Shown: positions 63,157 through 64,000 of the stretch, in pieces | How positions within the stretch are numbered: the first letter of the stretch is position 1 | Layout of the letters: every line of letters begins with the position of its first letter | Assembly: GCA_025163595.1 (NCBI GenBank) | Contig: CP104100.1 | Location: 1-64,000 of the forward strand | Direction: 5' to 3' | DNA: 64,000 bases | From: Phaeobacter sp. G2 | GTDB taxonomy: Bacteria > Pseudomonadota > Alphaproteobacteria > Rhodobacterales > Rhodobacteraceae | The notes under the pieces: model-generated | Told to the model about the DNA's origin: nothing | Seen by the model: the letters and a program-made list of their open reading frames with translations, nothing else | Database searches by the model: none | Made by a program: the position numbers and the translations under genes

Positions 63157-64000
63157 CTCATCATATCCTTTCGTCGCATCAGCGCATCTGCCGCCACCGC
63201 ATCCTCGGGCGTACACAGCAGCGGGTTGATTTCAATTTCTTCCAGACCTTCGGCCTCGGCCAGCACATAGTCCTGCACCGATCGCACCGCGCGTAAAATG
63301 GCACCGCGATCCGCGGCTGGTTTGCCGCGATAGCCTGCCAGTATTTTTGCGATCTTCAAGCCATCGAGGGCCGCATCAATTGCCGCATCACTGGCGGGCA
63401 GCAAAAGCGAGCACCTGTCTTGCAGGATCTCAGTCAAAGTGCCGCCCGCCGCCAGTGTCAGAACAAAGCCATGCGCCGGGTCTTTCACCACCCCGATCAG
63501 CAGTTCTGCCACGGTGCCGCCAACCATTTCCTCAACCAAGAACCGCTCTGTCGGCATCGCAGCTGCCGCCGCGCTGACGTCGCCGCCACAATTTAACCCC
63601 AGCACCACCGCGCCGGCTTCGGTTTTATGGGCAACCCCTTCGCCTTTCAGCACCACCGGATAGCCAATATCCGCCGCTGCCGCCCGCGCCATGCCGGGAG
63701 ATTTGGCGCGGATGGATTTGGGAACCCGCAGGCCATACTGCGCCAAGCGAAACTTGGCTTCCGCCTCAGAGACCAGACTAGGCTCTACCACCGTGGTCGG
63801 CAGTAACACAGGCTCTGCGATCTCTGGTTCTGGCGCAGCGGAGGCCGCACAGGCCACCAGGGCCTCGCGCAGCCCACAAAAGGGCACCACGCCAGCTGCC
63901 ATCAGCTGGTCGGAGACCGCCTCAGGCAACAGTTCCGGCAGGGTGGCCACCAGCGCAACATTTGCCCCTGTGGCCTGACGCGCGCCAATGGCGGCCTCAA
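63153..64000 (-). CDS. Acyl-CoA synthetase (ADP-forming-like), ATP-grasp part, truncated by window edge
   Basis: The last 281 codons of a protein that continues beyond 64000; the frame is open to the window edge with no clear start. It contains an ATP-grasp_5 domain (AKFRLAQYGLRVPKS, then YPVVLKGEGVAHKTEAGAVVLG), typical of the C-terminal part of acyl-CoA synthetases related to the ADP-forming acetyl-CoA synthetase. The visible N-terminal part looks like the end of the CoA-ligase domain (ARQATGANVALVATLPE). It overlaps the crotonase gene by 4 bp. Confidence 0.8.
   Translation of the reverse strand, partial: EAAIGARQATGANVALVATLPELLPEAVSDQLMAAGVVPFCGLREALVACAASAAPEPEIAEPVLLPTTVVEPSLVSEAEAKFRLAQYGLRVPKSIRAKSPGMARAAAADIGYPVVLKGEGVAHKTEAGAVVLGLNCGGDVSAAAAAMPTERFLVEEMVGGTVAELLIGVVKDPAHGFVLTLAAGGTLTEILQDRCSLLLPASDAAIDAALDGLKIAKILAGYRGKPAADRGAILRAVRSVQDYVLAEAEGLEEIEINPLLCTPEDAVAADALMRRKDMMR

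Noticed and set aside
1..64000. CRISPR arrays, insertion sequences, prophage, tRNA or rRNA genes
   Set aside because: None of the expected repeats, inverted ends, transposase or cloverleaf sequences was seen on reading the window.

Overview
The window is chromosomal DNA from an alphaproteobacterium of the Rhodobacterales (Roseobacter group). The evidence is high-GC coding DNA, the FlaF/FlbT-type flagellar regulators, the rpsT / enoyl-CoA hydratase / mutM / ubiE / ubiB gene order, a serC-serA operon with a leader RNA, IalB, HutD and DUF1217 proteins, and an aminotransferase that I recall as closely matching the structurally studied Ruegeria pomeroyi amine transaminase. Genes are tightly packed, often with 1-4 bp stop/start overlaps. 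I saw no rRNA, tRNA, insertion sequence, prophage or CRISPR array.

Layout. 1-5.4 kb: conserved core (rpsT, crotonase, mutM, ubiE, ubiB); dnaA probably lies just outside the left edge. 5.5-10 kb: BktB-type thiolase with a divergent XRE-cupin regulator, then the kbl-tdh threonine degradation operon. 10-12.4 kb: a phosphoesterase and a LysR regulator divergent from a small membrane protein. 12.4-17.2 kb: serine biosynthesis (serC-serA with leader, a small secreted zincin, serB). 17.2-25 kb: a TSUP permease, asparaginase, IalB, a CMD-family protein, rlmN, a LOG protein, threonine dehydratase and a GntR regulator. 25-36 kb: dapD, HutD, a receptor-channel protein resembling ionotropic glutamate receptors, two tandem Hint-domain proteins, dapE with two overlapping small genes, and rnr. 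36.4-48.9 kb: a polyamine locus with two complete ABC transporters (potADBC-like on minus, potFGHI-like on plus), an omega-aminotransferase, a GntR regulator and an FAD oxidase. 49.8-62.2 kb: flagellar genes (flgD, fliK, flgJ, flgN-like, flagellin, flaF, flbT, DUF1217, fliI, flgB-flgC-fliE-fliQ-flgF-flgG-flgA-flgH-fliL). 62.3-64 kb: a crotonase overlapping the end of an acyl-CoA synthetase cut by the window edge.

How the genes work together. Serine, glycine and threonine metabolism is concentrated here (serABC, kbl/tdh, threonine dehydratase). Polyamine uptake sits with two catabolic entry enzymes, and a shared TGATCAAAT site upstream of both the aminotransferase and the potF-like gene suggests control by the GntR protein between them. 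The flagellar block supplies rod, export ATPase, hook-length and filament parts with post-transcriptional flagellin control by FlbT/FlaF.

The most unusual items are a threonine dehydrogenase that has lost all four structural-zinc cysteines, a glutamate-receptor-like channel with a non-GYG pore, a tandem Hint pair whose second member lacks the catalytic cysteine, and a PotB-like permease with a very large periplasmic insertion.
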